From Roseburia hominis A2-183 (GTDB taxonomy: Bacteria > Bacillota > Clostridia > Lachnospirales > Lachnospiraceae), in the NCBI RefSeq assembly GCF_000225345.1, contig NC_015977.1, positions 3,348,001 through 3,412,000 on the forward strand: a DNA stretch of 64,000 nucleotides. The letters are read 5' to 3'. Positions 52,352 through 61,188 of the stretch are shown one piece after another (the stretch's first letter is position 1; each line of letters begins with the position of its first letter). The translations under genes were made by a program, and so were the position numbers. The notes under the pieces were generated by a model. That model was not told the origin of the DNA, ran no database searches, and saw only the letters and a program-made list of their open reading frames with translations.

Positions 52352-53839
52352 TTACACTTCCACATAAGGATTCTCTTTGAAATATTCCAGAATGAGTTCC
52401 ACCATCTCCGTATTGATTTCACGGACAAGTTCACATTCCGTATATACTTCATATCCGCCCGCTCCGCTGTAACGGTAATTGTTAAGGCACAGCGTAAAAG
52501 AATCTGTCTCCGTTACCGTCTTTCCCTGGTAAGTCAGATTTTTAATCCTGTTTCCGACCGGTGCAGCCGGGTCAATCTCATATGCTGCCCCCATATAGTA
52601 GTCATAGTTATAGTGCTCCACCTTCGGCACAAGGAAGCTTTCCGCAACCTGCACCGTTCCATCCGTGGCGACGGCAAAATACTCCGCGCTCCGCTCCATC
52701 ACCTGCTTTAACTGTTTTCCACTGATCCTGCATACGATGAGCGTATTCGGATACGGATAGGTTGCTATAATGTCGCGGACACTCACCTCGCTGCGAAATC
52801 CGGCGATCTCATTGGCAAGACCGACCGCTGACAGCTGTGCGCCGGAAAAATGTAACTGTATCCGGTTTAAAAAATCGGCAATCGGCGAACCGTGCAGCGC
52901 CATTTCCGCTTTTTCTCCGGGAAGAAGCGCCCGGCTTAAATGCCCGATCGGCTGATCCAGCCAGCTCTGTACCCGCTCTTCCTCTGCGGCATACTTTTCG
53001 CATAATGCACCGACAGCATTTGCTCCGTCGGCGACACGCTTCTCGGAGCGGACAACAAGTCCGTCTTTTGTCCGCTCCGCTTCCAGATAGTGATACTCTT
53101 TGGCATTCTCAAGCGGCTGTACCACATAAGTTCCGTGCACATACTGCCCGTCGACGGACATATGCTGGTGCCCGGTCAGCAGAATGTCAAAATCCAGTTC
53201 CTTACAGATGCGGTATCCGACATTCTCCGTCGTCTTCTGCAGGCGCTCTCCGGTCTTTAAATCACACTCAAATCCGCCGTGGTAGATGCAAAGCGTAATG
53301 TCCACCTCTTTTTTCAGATGCAAAAGCGCCTCTTTTGCCGCCTCAAATGGGTCTGTAATGCAAATTCCCGCGAGATTTTCCTTCCGCTCCCACACATTCA
53401 CATAGTCTGTCACAATACCGACAATCCCGACCCGGAGTCCGTTTCCAAGCGTGTGGATCACATACGGATGGCATGCTCTTCCCGCCTCATCTACAACATT
53501 CTGGCAGACACACGCGCCGTGATGAGCCTCTATGTAAGCGTTCTGATAGTCCATCCCATAATTAAAATCATGGTTGCCGAGCGTATAATAATCGTAGCCG
53601 CAGTCGTTCATGATATCCACAATGGCCTGCGGCGATCCTGACTTCTGCCTGCAATAGTAGGCAAAGGCGGAGCCCTGCAATATATCTCCGCCATCAATTA
53701 CCAGTGTATTCTCATCTTTTTTGAAATCCCGGGCAAACGAGAACAGCCCCAGATCTTTTCGTTTCAAATCCCCGTAAGTCGTTGGGTAAAAATACCCGTG
53801 AACATCCGAGGTAAAATATATCTTTAACGTTTGTTCCAT
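52352..53839 (-). CDS. Cytosolic-type metallophosphatase / 5'-nucleotidase
   Basis: The 495-residue product has a metallophosphatase domain (FTSDVHGYF, VIDGGDILQGS, TLGNHDFNYG, IYHGGFE, LTGHQHMSV) and a 5'-nucleotidase C-terminal domain (about 330-480; NEIAGFRSE and YRYSGAGGYEVY). No signal peptide or membrane helix, unlike the 48322-50304 enzyme, so it likely works in the cytosol or is released. The start is ATG 53839, with GAGGGATAAG; the frame is open to 53962. It closes the phosphonate-type transporter operon, which suggests the imported compound is a phosphorylated nucleoside or similar (inference). Confidence 0.9.
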   Translation of the reverse strand: MEQTLKIYFTSDVHGYFYPTTYGDLKRKDLGLFSFARDFKKDENTLVIDGGDILQGSAFAYYCRQKSGSPQAIVDIMNDCGYDYYTLGNHDFNYGMDYQNAYIEAHHGACVCQNVVDEAGRACHPYVIHTLGNGLRVGIVGIVTDYVNVWERKENLAGICITDPFEAAKEALLHLKKEVDITLCIYHGGFECDLKTGERLQKTTENVGYRICKELDFDILLTGHQHMSVDGQYVHGTYVVQPLENAKEYHYLEAERTKDGLVVRSEKRVADGANAVGALCEKYAAEEERVQSWLDQPIGHLSRALLPGEKAEMALHGSPIADFLNRIQLHFSGAQLSAVGLANEIAGFRSEVSVRDIIATYPYPNTLIVCRISGKQLKQVMERSAEYFAVATDGTVQVAESFLVPKVEHYNYDYYMGAAYEIDPAAPVGNRIKNLTYQGKTVTETDSFTLCLNNYRYSGAGGYEVYTECELVREINTEMVELILEYFKENPYVEV

Positions 53840-53862
53840 CTTATCCCTCAGTCGTATTATAG

Positions 53863-54672
53863 TTATCCCCGCGTCAGCTTCACACGGATCTTTGTGGAGA
53901 TTACTTCCACAATCAGAATCAGCACGATCAGTCCTGCAAGGATTGCACCCACCTGATTCCATTTGTACGCGCTCATTGCAAAAATAAGCGGCGCACCAAT
54001 ACCGCCGGCACCTACCAGACCAAGCACAGTCGCATCACGAAGATTCATGTCAAAACGATAGATTAACGTTGACATAAAGTCCGGGAATAACTGTGACAGA
54101 ATGCCATAACGGATCTTCTGGAACATCGTGCATCCCGCTGCATCAAGCGATTCCAGTATCTTGGTGTCAAGGTCTTCGATACTCTCAATAAACATCTTGC
54201 TGATCATACCGATCGAGCACAGGGACATCGTCAGAAGTCCCGCAAATGGTCCCGGTCCCGTCACACGGATGAACATCAGTCCATATACAAATGCCGGTAT
54301 TGTGCGGATCGCCATAATAAACACACGGAAAATCAGTGCAATCGGCTTCGGAACAAGGTTGGCTGCAGCCAGAAAAGACAGCGGGATCGAGAGCACTGCT
54401 CCCACAATCGTACCCAGAAATGCGATACACATTGTCTCCAACAGCAGATACGCCACGCCGGAGGTTGTAAAATTAAATAAGAGCGCTGTGTCCGGATGAA
54501 AAATGCCGCTGATAATCTTTCCCGCTACCGTAAGCCCATCGCCGCCTGTTGTTCCGCTTTGCACCGTGGACATCGACCATGCCAGAAGTGCTGCAACGAT
54601 GAGTGCCACAAGAATCTTCGCATACCACGTCTTCGGCTTCTGCTCATACATTTTATCTATTTCTTTTTTCAT
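53863..54672 (-). CDS. phnE: Phosphonate-type ABC transporter permease (second PhnE)
   Basis: The 269-residue product has six membrane segments and the PhnE permease loop motif FRVFIMAIRTIPAFVYGLMF...GAGGIGAPLIF, which contacts the PhnC ATPase. It forms a heteromeric channel with the adjacent permease. GGAGG precedes the ATG at 54672, 16 bp after the first permease gene. The transported compound could be phosphonate, phosphite or a nucleotide-like ester. Confidence 0.9.
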   Translation of the reverse strand: MKKEIDKMYEQKPKTWYAKILVALIVAALLAWSMSTVQSGTTGGDGLTVAGKIISGIFHPDTALLFNFTTSGVAYLLLETMCIAFLGTIVGAVLSIPLSFLAAANLVPKPIALIFRVFIMAIRTIPAFVYGLMFIRVTGPGPFAGLLTMSLCSIGMISKMFIESIEDLDTKILESLDAAGCTMFQKIRYGILSQLFPDFMSTLIYRFDMNLRDATVLGLVGAGGIGAPLIFAMSAYKWNQVGAILAGLIVLILIVEVISTKIRVKLTRG

Positions 54673-54688
54673 TCTGCCTTGTCCCCTC

Positions 54689-55510
54689 CTAGGTAAGCTT
54701 CTTACGAATATAATGGCTGAGTGCCTCGATCACGAGCACCGTTCCGAATAATACCACGAGGATCATGCCCACGCTGTCGTACTCTCTCCAACCGATCTTC
54801 TCGTTTAAGATCAGACCGAGTCCTCCGGCACCTACATATCCCAGGATTGCCGCATAGCGGACATTTCCCTCAAAACAGAACAGGCAGACGGAAAGATATG
54901 CCGGAAGCACCTGCGGCTGGATCGCTGCCAGAAATGCCTGTGCCCTGCCAGCTCCCATCGCTTCCATCGCTTCGTAAGCTCCCATGTCAACCGTCTCAAT
55001 CAGCTCGTAAAGCTGCTTGCCGACATAAGCAAATGTAAAGACGGCAATTGCCACAGTTCCTGCCATTGTTCCAAGTCCCCAGATATAAGTCGCAATCAGT
55101 GCTGCCACCAGGGTCGGAATCGTACGCACGATACTTAAGAAGATACGCACCACGCCCAGAACGACCTTATTTTTGACCAGATTGCTGGATGCCAGGATGG
55201 CAAATGGAATTGCCAGAACCCCACCGATGAAGGAGCCGAGCAGCGACATCTTGATCGTATCTAAAAGCGGTCCCCAGATACTGCTTAAATATCCCGTCTT
55301 TGGCGGAAACATCTGTCCTAATATGACAAAAAACTGATTTCCGCGTGTGAGAATCGTATTGAGCGAAAAACCGGTAATCCGGACGGAAATGACGGTCGCA
55401 ATCAGAAGCAGAAGAAGTACAAGCGGTGTGCGCGTGCGTTTTTCCTCCACTACTTTTCCGTCGGATAACACCAGTTTCTTCGGCTTGAAAATTTTATCAT
55501 ATATTCCCAT
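54689..55510 (-). CDS. phnE: Phosphonate-type ABC transporter permease (first PhnE)
   Basis: The 273-residue product has six membrane segments and the PhnE signature VRIFLSIVRTIPTLVAALIAT...GAGGLGLILN. Its ATG shares one base with the phnC stop codon (TGATG), so it is translationally coupled. Paired with the second permease downstream. Confidence 0.92.
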   Translation of the reverse strand: MGIYDKIFKPKKLVLSDGKVVEEKRTRTPLVLLLLLIATVISVRITGFSLNTILTRGNQFFVILGQMFPPKTGYLSSIWGPLLDTIKMSLLGSFIGGVLAIPFAILASSNLVKNKVVLGVVRIFLSIVRTIPTLVAALIATYIWGLGTMAGTVAIAVFTFAYVGKQLYELIETVDMGAYEAMEAMGAGRAQAFLAAIQPQVLPAYLSVCLFCFEGNVRYAAILGYVGAGGLGLILNEKIGWREYDSVGMILVVLFGTVLVIEALSHYIRKKLT

Positions 55511-56271
55511 CAGGCTTCCTCCACCTCATCCGGTATCTTTCCGGCATAGATCATGTTTAACACATCCTCTGTCACATCCGCGGAAGGTCCGTCATAGACG
55601 ATCTTTCCGGCGCGGATACCGATGATCCGGTCCGCATAGGCAAGCGCCAGTTCTACGTGGTGGATATTGATCAAAATGGTAATGTTCATTTCCTGATTGA
55701 TCTTCTTAAAATCGCTCATTACCTGCTTTGCTGTTACCGGATCGAGCGCCGCTACCGGCTCATCCGCGAGGATGATTTTCGGATTCTGTGCAAGTGTGCG
55801 GGCGAGCGCCACGCGCTGCTGCTGTCCGCCTGAAAGCTGGTCCGCACGGATATATGCCTTATCTAAAATGCCCACTTTGTCGAGTGCCTCCAAAGCGTTC
55901 AACTTGTCTTCTTTTTTAAATATACCGAGTAATACACGCCAGAACGGCATCTCAGGCACTTTTGCCATCAATACGTTGCGGATGACCGTGGTGCGTGTCA
56001 CAAGATTAAAGGATTGAAAAATCATTCCGATATTGCGGCGGAATTTCCGCAGTTGTTTTCCTTTGAGGTTCTTAACCTCCTGTCCGTCCACTGTAAGCGT
56101 ACCGGAAGTAATGTCATGCATACGGTTGATCGTGCGAAGCAGTGTCGATTTTCCTGCTCCCGAAAGACCGATGATTCCCACAAACTCGCCCTGCTCAATC
56201 GTAAGATTGACATCGTCGAGTCCAACCACGCCGTTGGGATATACCTTGGATACGTTTGAAAACTCTATCAT
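55510..56271 (-). CDS. phnC: Phosphonate-type ABC transporter ATPase (PhnC)
   Basis: The 253-residue ATPase has Walker [10 protein letters not shown] (residues about 34-42), Q-loop IFQSFNLV, signature [17 protein letters not shown], Walker [13 protein letters not shown] and the H-loop His in INIHHVELA. It powers uptake. The start is ATG 56271, with GGAAGGAG; the frame is open 5 codons upstream without support. It lies 105 bp after phnD across a terminator-like hairpin. Confidence 0.95.
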   Translation of the reverse strand: MIEFSNVSKVYPNGVVGLDDVNLTIEQGEFVGIIGLSGAGKSTLLRTINRMHDITSGTLTVDGQEVKNLKGKQLRKFRRNIGMIFQSFNLVTRTTVIRNVLMAKVPEMPFWRVLLGIFKKEDKLNALEALDKVGILDKAYIRADQLSGGQQQRVALARTLAQNPKIILADEPVAALDPVTAKQVMSDFKKINQEMNITILINIHHVELALAYADRIIGIRAGKIVYDGPSADVTEDVLNMIYAGKIPDEVEEA

Positions 56272-56293
56272 AAATGCTCCTTCCACATTGCCT

Positions 56294-56345
56294 TAAAAAA
56301 TGTGCAGCACAGCGGAGTGATGTCTCTTTCCAAGATCACTCCGCT
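56294..56345 (-). terminator. Attenuator-type hairpin between phnD and phnC
   Basis: AGCGGAGTGAT (56311-56321) pairs with ATCACTCCGCT (56335-56345), extended by an outer GTGCAG/CTGCAC pairing, with TTTTTT after it on the minus strand. Such a hairpin downstream of the binding-protein gene usually lets the binding protein be made in excess over the membrane parts. Confidence 0.8.
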
Positions 56346-56376
56346 GACACTGCACCCTTTGTCTGCCCGTTTCTGA

Positions 56377-57489
56377 TTAGTTGGCTGCGTTCAGTTCCTG
56401 AATCAGCTTCTGTGCTTCTCTTTCCTTATCATAGTCAGAAGACTGTGCCGGCTCATATCCGTTGTGGCTGTAGATTGCGATAACCGCCTTGCCCTCTTCG
56501 GTATTGCCGATGTTGATCAGTGCTGTCTGAATGGCTGTCTTTAAGTTCTCATCCATGTACGGAGAGGTCTTGCTCACACAGACGGTATCGTTGTAGATCG
56601 GATCTGTCACACCGATGACGTTCGTCTCCTCCCAGATGGAAGCAGAGCGTCCATACTCGCTGGTCCAGTTTTCCTCGTAGTCACGTCTTGCGTCTGCGTA
56701 GGTTACCAATACATCTACCTGTCCGGATGCAAGTCTTGCGAATGCACTTGCATAGGAATCAGACTGTACTGCATTGGAAAGATCTGTGATGCCCTTGCCG
56801 TAACGATCCTGCATCCATAATGCCGGGTAAATGTAGCCTGCCGGTGAAGAAGAAGACATCACGCTCCAGTTTGCGCTATCCAGATCATCCCAGGTAAGCT
56901 CCTCTCCGGAATTTACCTTGTCTGCAAGCTCCTGTCCTTTCTCAGAAGGACCTGCGATGAACAGAGCACGGTAAGATACTGCCTGCTTGTCAGATGCCTC
57001 TGTCGGCTGTCCGTCATTCCAGTCCGCCGGATTGTCGGAGTCCTTGTTCAGACCATCTCTGGTTGCGGTCAGGATCACATCACATCCGTCATCATAGAGC
57101 ACGTAAGTACCGCCCGGAATAAATCCAACATCCGCTGTTCCGGCGGAAAGTGCCTCGCCTACTGCCTCGTATGTCGTACCTACGGAAATGTTTACACTGT
57201 CTACATCATAGCCCAGTCCCGCAAGCTCGTTCTTTAACAGATCACTCAACGGCTCTGTTGCAGTTACGATCTCTTCCGGATCTCTGGACGGTACAAAATA
57301 TACGTTTAACGCATCCAGATGCACATTCTCAGCGGAAGCTGTCTGGCTCTCCGTAGTAGCAGCTGCTGTCTCGCCTGCTGCTGCACCTGCATTGCTGTTA
57401 TCTGTTGTCTCTTCTGTGTTACTTCCACAGCCTGCAAATGTACCCATGCACATTGCTGCTGCCAGTAAAGTAGCTGTCAATCTCTTCAT
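56377..57489 (-). CDS. phnD: Phosphate/phosphonate-type solute-binding lipoprotein (PhnD-like)
   Basis: The 370-residue product has a lipoprotein signal peptide (LTATLLAAAMCMGTFAGC, lipobox AGC), an Asn/Thr/Ala linker, and a PhnD-like fold: LNVYFVPSRDPEEIVTATEPL, VNISVGTTYEAVGEALSAGTADVGFIPGGTY, and SSSPAGYIYPALWMQD. It captures the substrate outside the cell and delivers it to PhnE. The start is ATG 57489, with AGAGGAG; the open frame goes to 57522. It lies 37 bp after the LacI regulator stop, so it is co-transcribed with it. Confidence 0.92.
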   Translation of the reverse strand: MKRLTATLLAAAMCMGTFAGCGSNTEETTDNSNAGAAAGETAAATTESQTASAENVHLDALNVYFVPSRDPEEIVTATEPLSDLLKNELAGLGYDVDSVNISVGTTYEAVGEALSAGTADVGFIPGGTYVLYDDGCDVILTATRDGLNKDSDNPADWNDGQPTEASDKQAVSYRALFIAGPSEKGQELADKVNSGEELTWDDLDSANWSVMSSSSPAGYIYPALWMQDRYGKGITDLSNAVQSDSYASAFARLASGQVDVLVTYADARRDYEENWTSEYGRSASIWEETNVIGVTDPIYNDTVCVSKTSPYMDENLKTAIQTALINIGNTEEGKAVIAIYSHNGYEPAQSSDYDKEREAQKLIQELNAAN

Positions 57490-57526
57490 AATTGCAAATT
57501 TCTCCTCTCTGCAGTGAAACAATTAT

Positions 57527-58501
57527 TCATGCACTGTCGCCCAGTTCCAATTTTGTCGGCAGGTAAACCTTCATACTGTCCACGCGCTTGTCGATGATTC
57601 GTTCCAGCAAAAGCTTGATTGCTGTTGACCATACAATATCCGGCAGCATCCGAAGACTGGTATATGTCGGATATTTCGTCTGCAGCGTCTCAATATCACG
57701 GTAAATGACAACCGCAACATCCTTCGGAATCCGGTATTTTAATTCTTTTACCGCTTCCAGGGCGCCTTCTGCCACCTCATCATTTCCAAGCACCAGAACT
57801 TCCGGTACATCATCTGTCTCCAGAAGTTCTCTGGTCAGACGGTAGCCGCTCTCTCTGCTGATTTCACCCACACAGAAATAGTGCTCCTTATAGCACCCTC
57901 TCTGCGCAAGGATCTCCGTCAGTCCCATTAAGCGGTGGGTACCGATCCGTACACCATCCTTCTCATAGATACCGCCGATATAACCGATACTCCGGTATTC
58001 CTTGACATCCAGAAGATAGTGTACCATATCCTTTAAGCCCTGCTCATAGTCCATGATAATCTGGTCAAACTCATAATCTTTCTGATCCGAATTGACAAAC
58101 AGGATCGCATCACTCTGTTTTCGCAGAAAATTTATCTCTTCCTCCGAAAAAGATCCAAATGCGAGAATCCCGTCGACATCTGCATCTTCCCTGCAGGTGA
58201 TCCGCAAAAAGCTGACGTCCACCTTCTGCGGCATCGTCGCTGCGATATGGTCCAGCGATGCCAGTCGTATGTCGTGCCTGTCCCCTCTTACCAGATGCCA
58301 GTCTGCCACACCGATCGTAACATGGGTCTTATTCTGCGCATGACGCATCTTAGGCGGAATATAGTTTAATTCGTGGGCAATCTTTAAAATCTGGCTCCTG
58401 ACTTCTGCTGTGACGTTCAATGTCTCATCCTGATTCAGTACCCTCGATACAGTCGCCGGTGATACCTTTGCTAACTCTGCAATTTCTTTGATTGTTGCCA
58501 T
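57527..58501 (-). CDS. LacI-family transcriptional regulator
   Basis: The 324-residue product has the N-terminal LacI HTH (MATIKEIAELAKVSPATVSRVLNQDETLNV) and hinge helix region, and a periplasmic-binding-type ligand domain (QIIMDYEQGLKDMVHYLLD, SIGYIGGIYEKDGV, VLVLGNDEVAEGAL). It probably represses its own operon with the PhnD/C/E transporter. The start is ATG 58501, with AAAGGCG upstream; 11 open codons precede. A perfect promoter and an adjacent palindrome are at 58523-58574. LacI control of a phosphonate-type transporter is unusual; such operons are normally PhoB-controlled. Confidence 0.93.
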   Translation of the reverse strand: MATIKEIAELAKVSPATVSRVLNQDETLNVTAEVRSQILKIAHELNYIPPKMRHAQNKTHVTIGVADWHLVRGDRHDIRLASLDHIAATMPQKVDVSFLRITCREDADVDGILAFGSFSEEEINFLRKQSDAILFVNSDQKDYEFDQIIMDYEQGLKDMVHYLLDVKEYRSIGYIGGIYEKDGVRIGTHRLMGLTEILAQRGCYKEHYFCVGEISRESGYRLTRELLETDDVPEVLVLGNDEVAEGALEAVKELKYRIPKDVAVVIYRDIETLQTKYPTYTSLRMLPDIVWSTAIKLLLERIIDKRVDSMKVYLPTKLELGDSA

Positions 58502-58522
58502 ATAATCACGCCTTTCTTCTGC

Positions 58523-58551
58523 ATTATATTTCACGTTTTTTTTAATTTCAA
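58523..58551 (-). promoter_or_regulatory. Sigma-A promoter of the lacI-phn operon
   Basis: TTGAAA (58546-58551), a 17-nt spacer and a perfect TATAAT (58523-58528) on the minus strand, 21 bp before the regulator ATG. Confidence 0.75.
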
Positions 58552-58556
58552 TAGCG

Positions 58557-58574
58557 TTAGTAAACTTTTACTAA
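58557..58574. promoter_or_regulatory. Putative LacI-family operator
   Basis: TTAGTAAA-CT-TTTACTAA, a perfect 8-2-8 inverted repeat 5 bp upstream of the -35 of the lacI-phn promoter; a further half-site TTTTACTAG lies at 58580-58588. Layout fits binding of the LacI-type dimer encoded immediately downstream. Confidence 0.5.
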
Positions 58575-58635
58575 ATTTTTACTAGATTTTACATAACCTA
58601 TACATAAGGCTTATAAATCGGCATCTTTTCGCTTA

Positions 58636-58673
58636 TAAAAAAACCGGAAATGCCATTTTCTGACATCTCCGGT
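58636..58673 (-). terminator. Intrinsic terminator of alr
   Basis: ACCGGA...TCCGGT (58643-58673) with a partly paired inner part, followed on the minus strand by TTTTTTTATAAG; 14 bp after the alr stop. Confidence 0.8.
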
Positions 58674-58686
58674 CCGTCCGCCTCCT

Positions 58687-59856
58687 CTATCCTCTTAACA
58701 GAAGTTCCTTTTCCACAACTTTGCCATTTCTGATATAGATACGCGGCACACGTTTGCTCACCGCGCAGGTAAGCTCGTAAGGAATCGTCCCGGCAAGTGC
58801 CGCAAGATCATTGATGGAGTTCTGTTTTCCGAACACCTCGACCTCGCTTCCAACATCCACACCCATTTTTCCTGTCAGATCGATCATACACATGTCCATG
58901 CAGATCTTCCCGCGCTGCGGAGCCGGTCCCTCTTTTGTCATCAGCGCGCAGCGGTTGGAAAGACAGCGGAAAAAGCCATCGGCATAGCCGTAGGGAACCA
59001 CGCCGATCCGCGTGGTATGCTCTGTCTTAAAAATGCCGCCGTAGCTGATCGCCGTCCCTGCCGGATAGATCTTGATGGTGCTGACCGTCGTCTTTAATGT
59101 CATGACCGGCAAAAGCCCCAGCTCGTCCGCAAACTCCCCGTAGCCGTACAGAAGCAGTCCCGGGCGCACCATATCAAGAAAGGTCTCCGGATATCTTGCA
59201 ACCGCGCCGGTGTTCGCGCAGTGACGGAGCGCGAACTTTCTTCCCAGGCGCTTTTCGACTTCCTCAATCACGCGCATAAACAGGTCGAACTGATGCTCCG
59301 TGTATTTTTTGCAGTCCTCGCCAGGCTCGTCCGATACCGCGAAATGCGTAAAGATACCCTCCGCATCCAGTCCTGGCAGCGAGCAGCCGTGACAGATTCC
59401 CGCCACGCCCGTCTCAAAATGATCTCCGTCGCACAGATATCCCAGACGCGACATTCCGGTATCCACCTTGATGTGGATCTTTAAGATGCCGCCGCACTTG
59501 ACCGCCTCTTCGCTGTACTCAAGCGCTTTCGCCTCACAGCTGACCGCCTGTGTAATGTGATATTTGATCAGTCTTGATACCTGCTCCTTCGGTGTGTGTC
59601 CGAGAATTAAAATCGGCATCGTAACGTCATTTAAACGCAACTCGACCGCCTCATCAATACTGCTGACCGCCAGATAATCCGCACCAAGCTCCTGCAGCAG
59701 ATGCGATACCTGTACAGAACCGTGTCCGTAGGCATCCGCCTTCACAACCCCCAGAAACTTTACATCTGCACCGATTCTCTCTCTTAATTTATGATAATTG
59801 TGTGCCAGGGCATCCAGATCAATCTCCGCCCAGGTACGTCTCAATGTCGACTCCAT
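58687..59856 (-). CDS. alr: Alanine racemase
   Basis: The 389-residue PLP enzyme interconverts L- and D-alanine for peptidoglycan. The N-terminal barrel has WAEIDLDALAHNYHKLRE and the PLP lysine in VVKADAYGHG (residue about 39); the C-terminal part has the catalytic tyrosine in AISYGGIFKTE. Length is typical. GGGAGG lies upstream of the ATG at 59856, and its promoter (59900-59928) sits just outside palindromic copy C. Confidence 0.96.
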   Translation of the reverse strand: MESTLRRTWAEIDLDALAHNYHKLRERIGADVKFLGVVKADAYGHGSVQVSHLLQELGADYLAVSSIDEAVELRLNDVTMPILILGHTPKEQVSRLIKYHITQAVSCEAKALEYSEEAVKCGGILKIHIKVDTGMSRLGYLCDGDHFETGVAGICHGCSLPGLDAEGIFTHFAVSDEPGEDCKKYTEHQFDLFMRVIEEVEKRLGRKFALRHCANTGAVARYPETFLDMVRPGLLLYGYGEFADELGLLPVMTLKTTVSTIKIYPAGTAISYGGIFKTEHTTRIGVVPYGYADGFFRCLSNRCALMTKEGPAPQRGKICMDMCMIDLTGKMGVDVGSEVEVFGKQNSINDLAALAGTIPYELTCAVSKRVPRIYIRNGKVVEKELLLRG

Positions 59857-59899
59857 GCCGCACTGCCTCCCGCTTCATTTCTTCTATATTTATACGAAT

Positions 59900-59928
59900 A
59901 CTATAATCCACGCGCCACATTTATGCAA
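59900..59928 (-). promoter_or_regulatory. Sigma-A promoter of alr
   Basis: TTGCAT (59923-59928), a 17-nt spacer and TATAGT (59900-59905) on the minus strand. The -35 is 18 bp from the edge of palindromic copy C. Confidence 0.6.
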
Positions 59929-59945
59929 ACAAAAAGTTCCCTTCC

Positions 59946-60499
59946 ATGCTTTGCCTTGATAAGTAATATTATAAGAAACACACTTGGGGATTTCATGTGG
60001 AAATACAGATGGAATATTCGGTTCAAAAAATATGGCATTTCTAACCAACCGAATGGTTGCATCTTCGATGATCCGTGTCTTTCCAAGTTTGGAGCACTCC
60101 ACGGGTCATGTCCGCACTCCGGAAGACAATTTGTAGGACTTTTGTGTGTGTCCCTTATGGCACCTCTGAACAAAACATAACCGCGCGAAGCCGCTATCTG
60201 AGTCGGCATCTGCCCTATTTTCAATAGCAGATGCCGGCGAGTTCGGTTCGCGCGGTTTTATATTGTCTGTGAAGAGGTGCCATTAGGGACACCAGAAAGT
60301 CCGCCCATTGTCTCCGGTGTGTCGGACATGCACCCGTCGGATTGTCCAAACGTGGAAAAGACACGGAATCTGATGCAACCATTCGATCGGAAGAAATGCT
60401 CACATTTTTCTCCAACGAATATTCCATCTGCATTTCCATCTGAAATCCACACGGTGTGTTTCTTATAATATTACTTATCCCCAAAAGAGATCTATGCTT
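59946..60499 (+). repeat. Giant imperfect palindromic element, copy C
   Basis: Same orientation as copy A and about 90% identical to it in the left arm by eye. GATAAGTAATATTAT at 59958-59972 mirrors 60465-60479. The apical stem changes GCCATCTGC/GCAGATGGC of copy A to GGCATCTGC/GCAGATGCC with pairing kept. The outer part is shorter than in A and B: homology starts at TGCTTTGC on the left and ends at CTATGCTT on the right. The right end overlaps the stop codon and last residues of the 60492-61061 gene, which reads ...GAAGCATAG, the element's own terminal sequence. No coding potential is conserved between copies. Confidence 0.88.
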
Positions 60500-61061
60500 C
60501 CTCCACTTCAAAGTAGCTGCTCCAGTTCGCGGACAACTTCTCATGCAGGGTGCTTACCACAGAATCCAGATCTTCAATGGTTGGCAAGCCCATATTTGCC
60601 GCTCCTTCGTTCATTGCGGTGGCAAGTAATGCAAGATTATCCTCGTCACCCAGATCCTCCAGCGATAATCCCAATTCATCCAGCTTCATCAGGATGCTGT
60701 CCGGATTTGCGCGGAATGTCTCTGACAACTCCTCAAGCAATGCCTCTGTTCCTGTCGCTGCGGTTCCCTGCGTCTCTGTCGTTCCCGTGACCTGTGTGCT
60801 CTCCGTCGTCTCGTCTGTCTCCTCCGTCTCCTGCGGCGGCATCGGCGGCATTGGCGGGCGTTCTCCGCTCATCATCCCCTGTGCATTGTAAGTGCTGCTC
60901 GGCATCGGAATGTCCATGTCCATCTGGCTGATGCCCGGCACATAACTGTCCGTAGCGCTGTTCTCTTCCTTCTGCTGTGCGGCCTGGCTCTCCTGCATCT
61001 TCTGCTTCCACTCTTCCAGTGCTTCCAGATATGCCTCGTAACTTGAACTCTCGACCTTCAT
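60492..61061 (-). CDS. Small acidic low-complexity protein, unknown function
   Basis: A 189-residue product from ATG 61061 (AGAAAGGAATTGG upstream). A helical N-terminus (EAYLEALEEWKQKMQESQAAQQ), a Pro/Met-rich and Thr/Glu-rich middle (PPMPPMPPQE, then ETEETDETTES) and a helical C-terminus with ILMKLDELGLSLEDLGDEDNLALLATAMNEG. Soluble, no signal. The family is not recognised. The final codons and TAG coincide with the end of palindromic copy C, so insertion of the element may have supplied the present stop codon. Confidence 0.6.
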   Translation of the reverse strand: MKVESSSYEAYLEALEEWKQKMQESQAAQQKEENSATDSYVPGISQMDMDIPMPSSTYNAQGMMSGERPPMPPMPPQETEETDETTESTQVTGTTETQGTAATGTEALLEELSETFRANPDSILMKLDELGLSLEDLGDEDNLALLATAMNEGAANMGLPTIEDLDSVVSTLHEKLSANWSSYFEVEEA

Positions 61062-61188
61062 AACCAATTCCTTTCTGAGGTGGTTCCTTCCCGAAATTGT
61101 GCCATCCTTTGCATTTTCCTCAAAATAGCTATCGGTTCTGCCGCAGAAAAAATAACAGACTTCACATAACATTCAGATAACCGTCACA

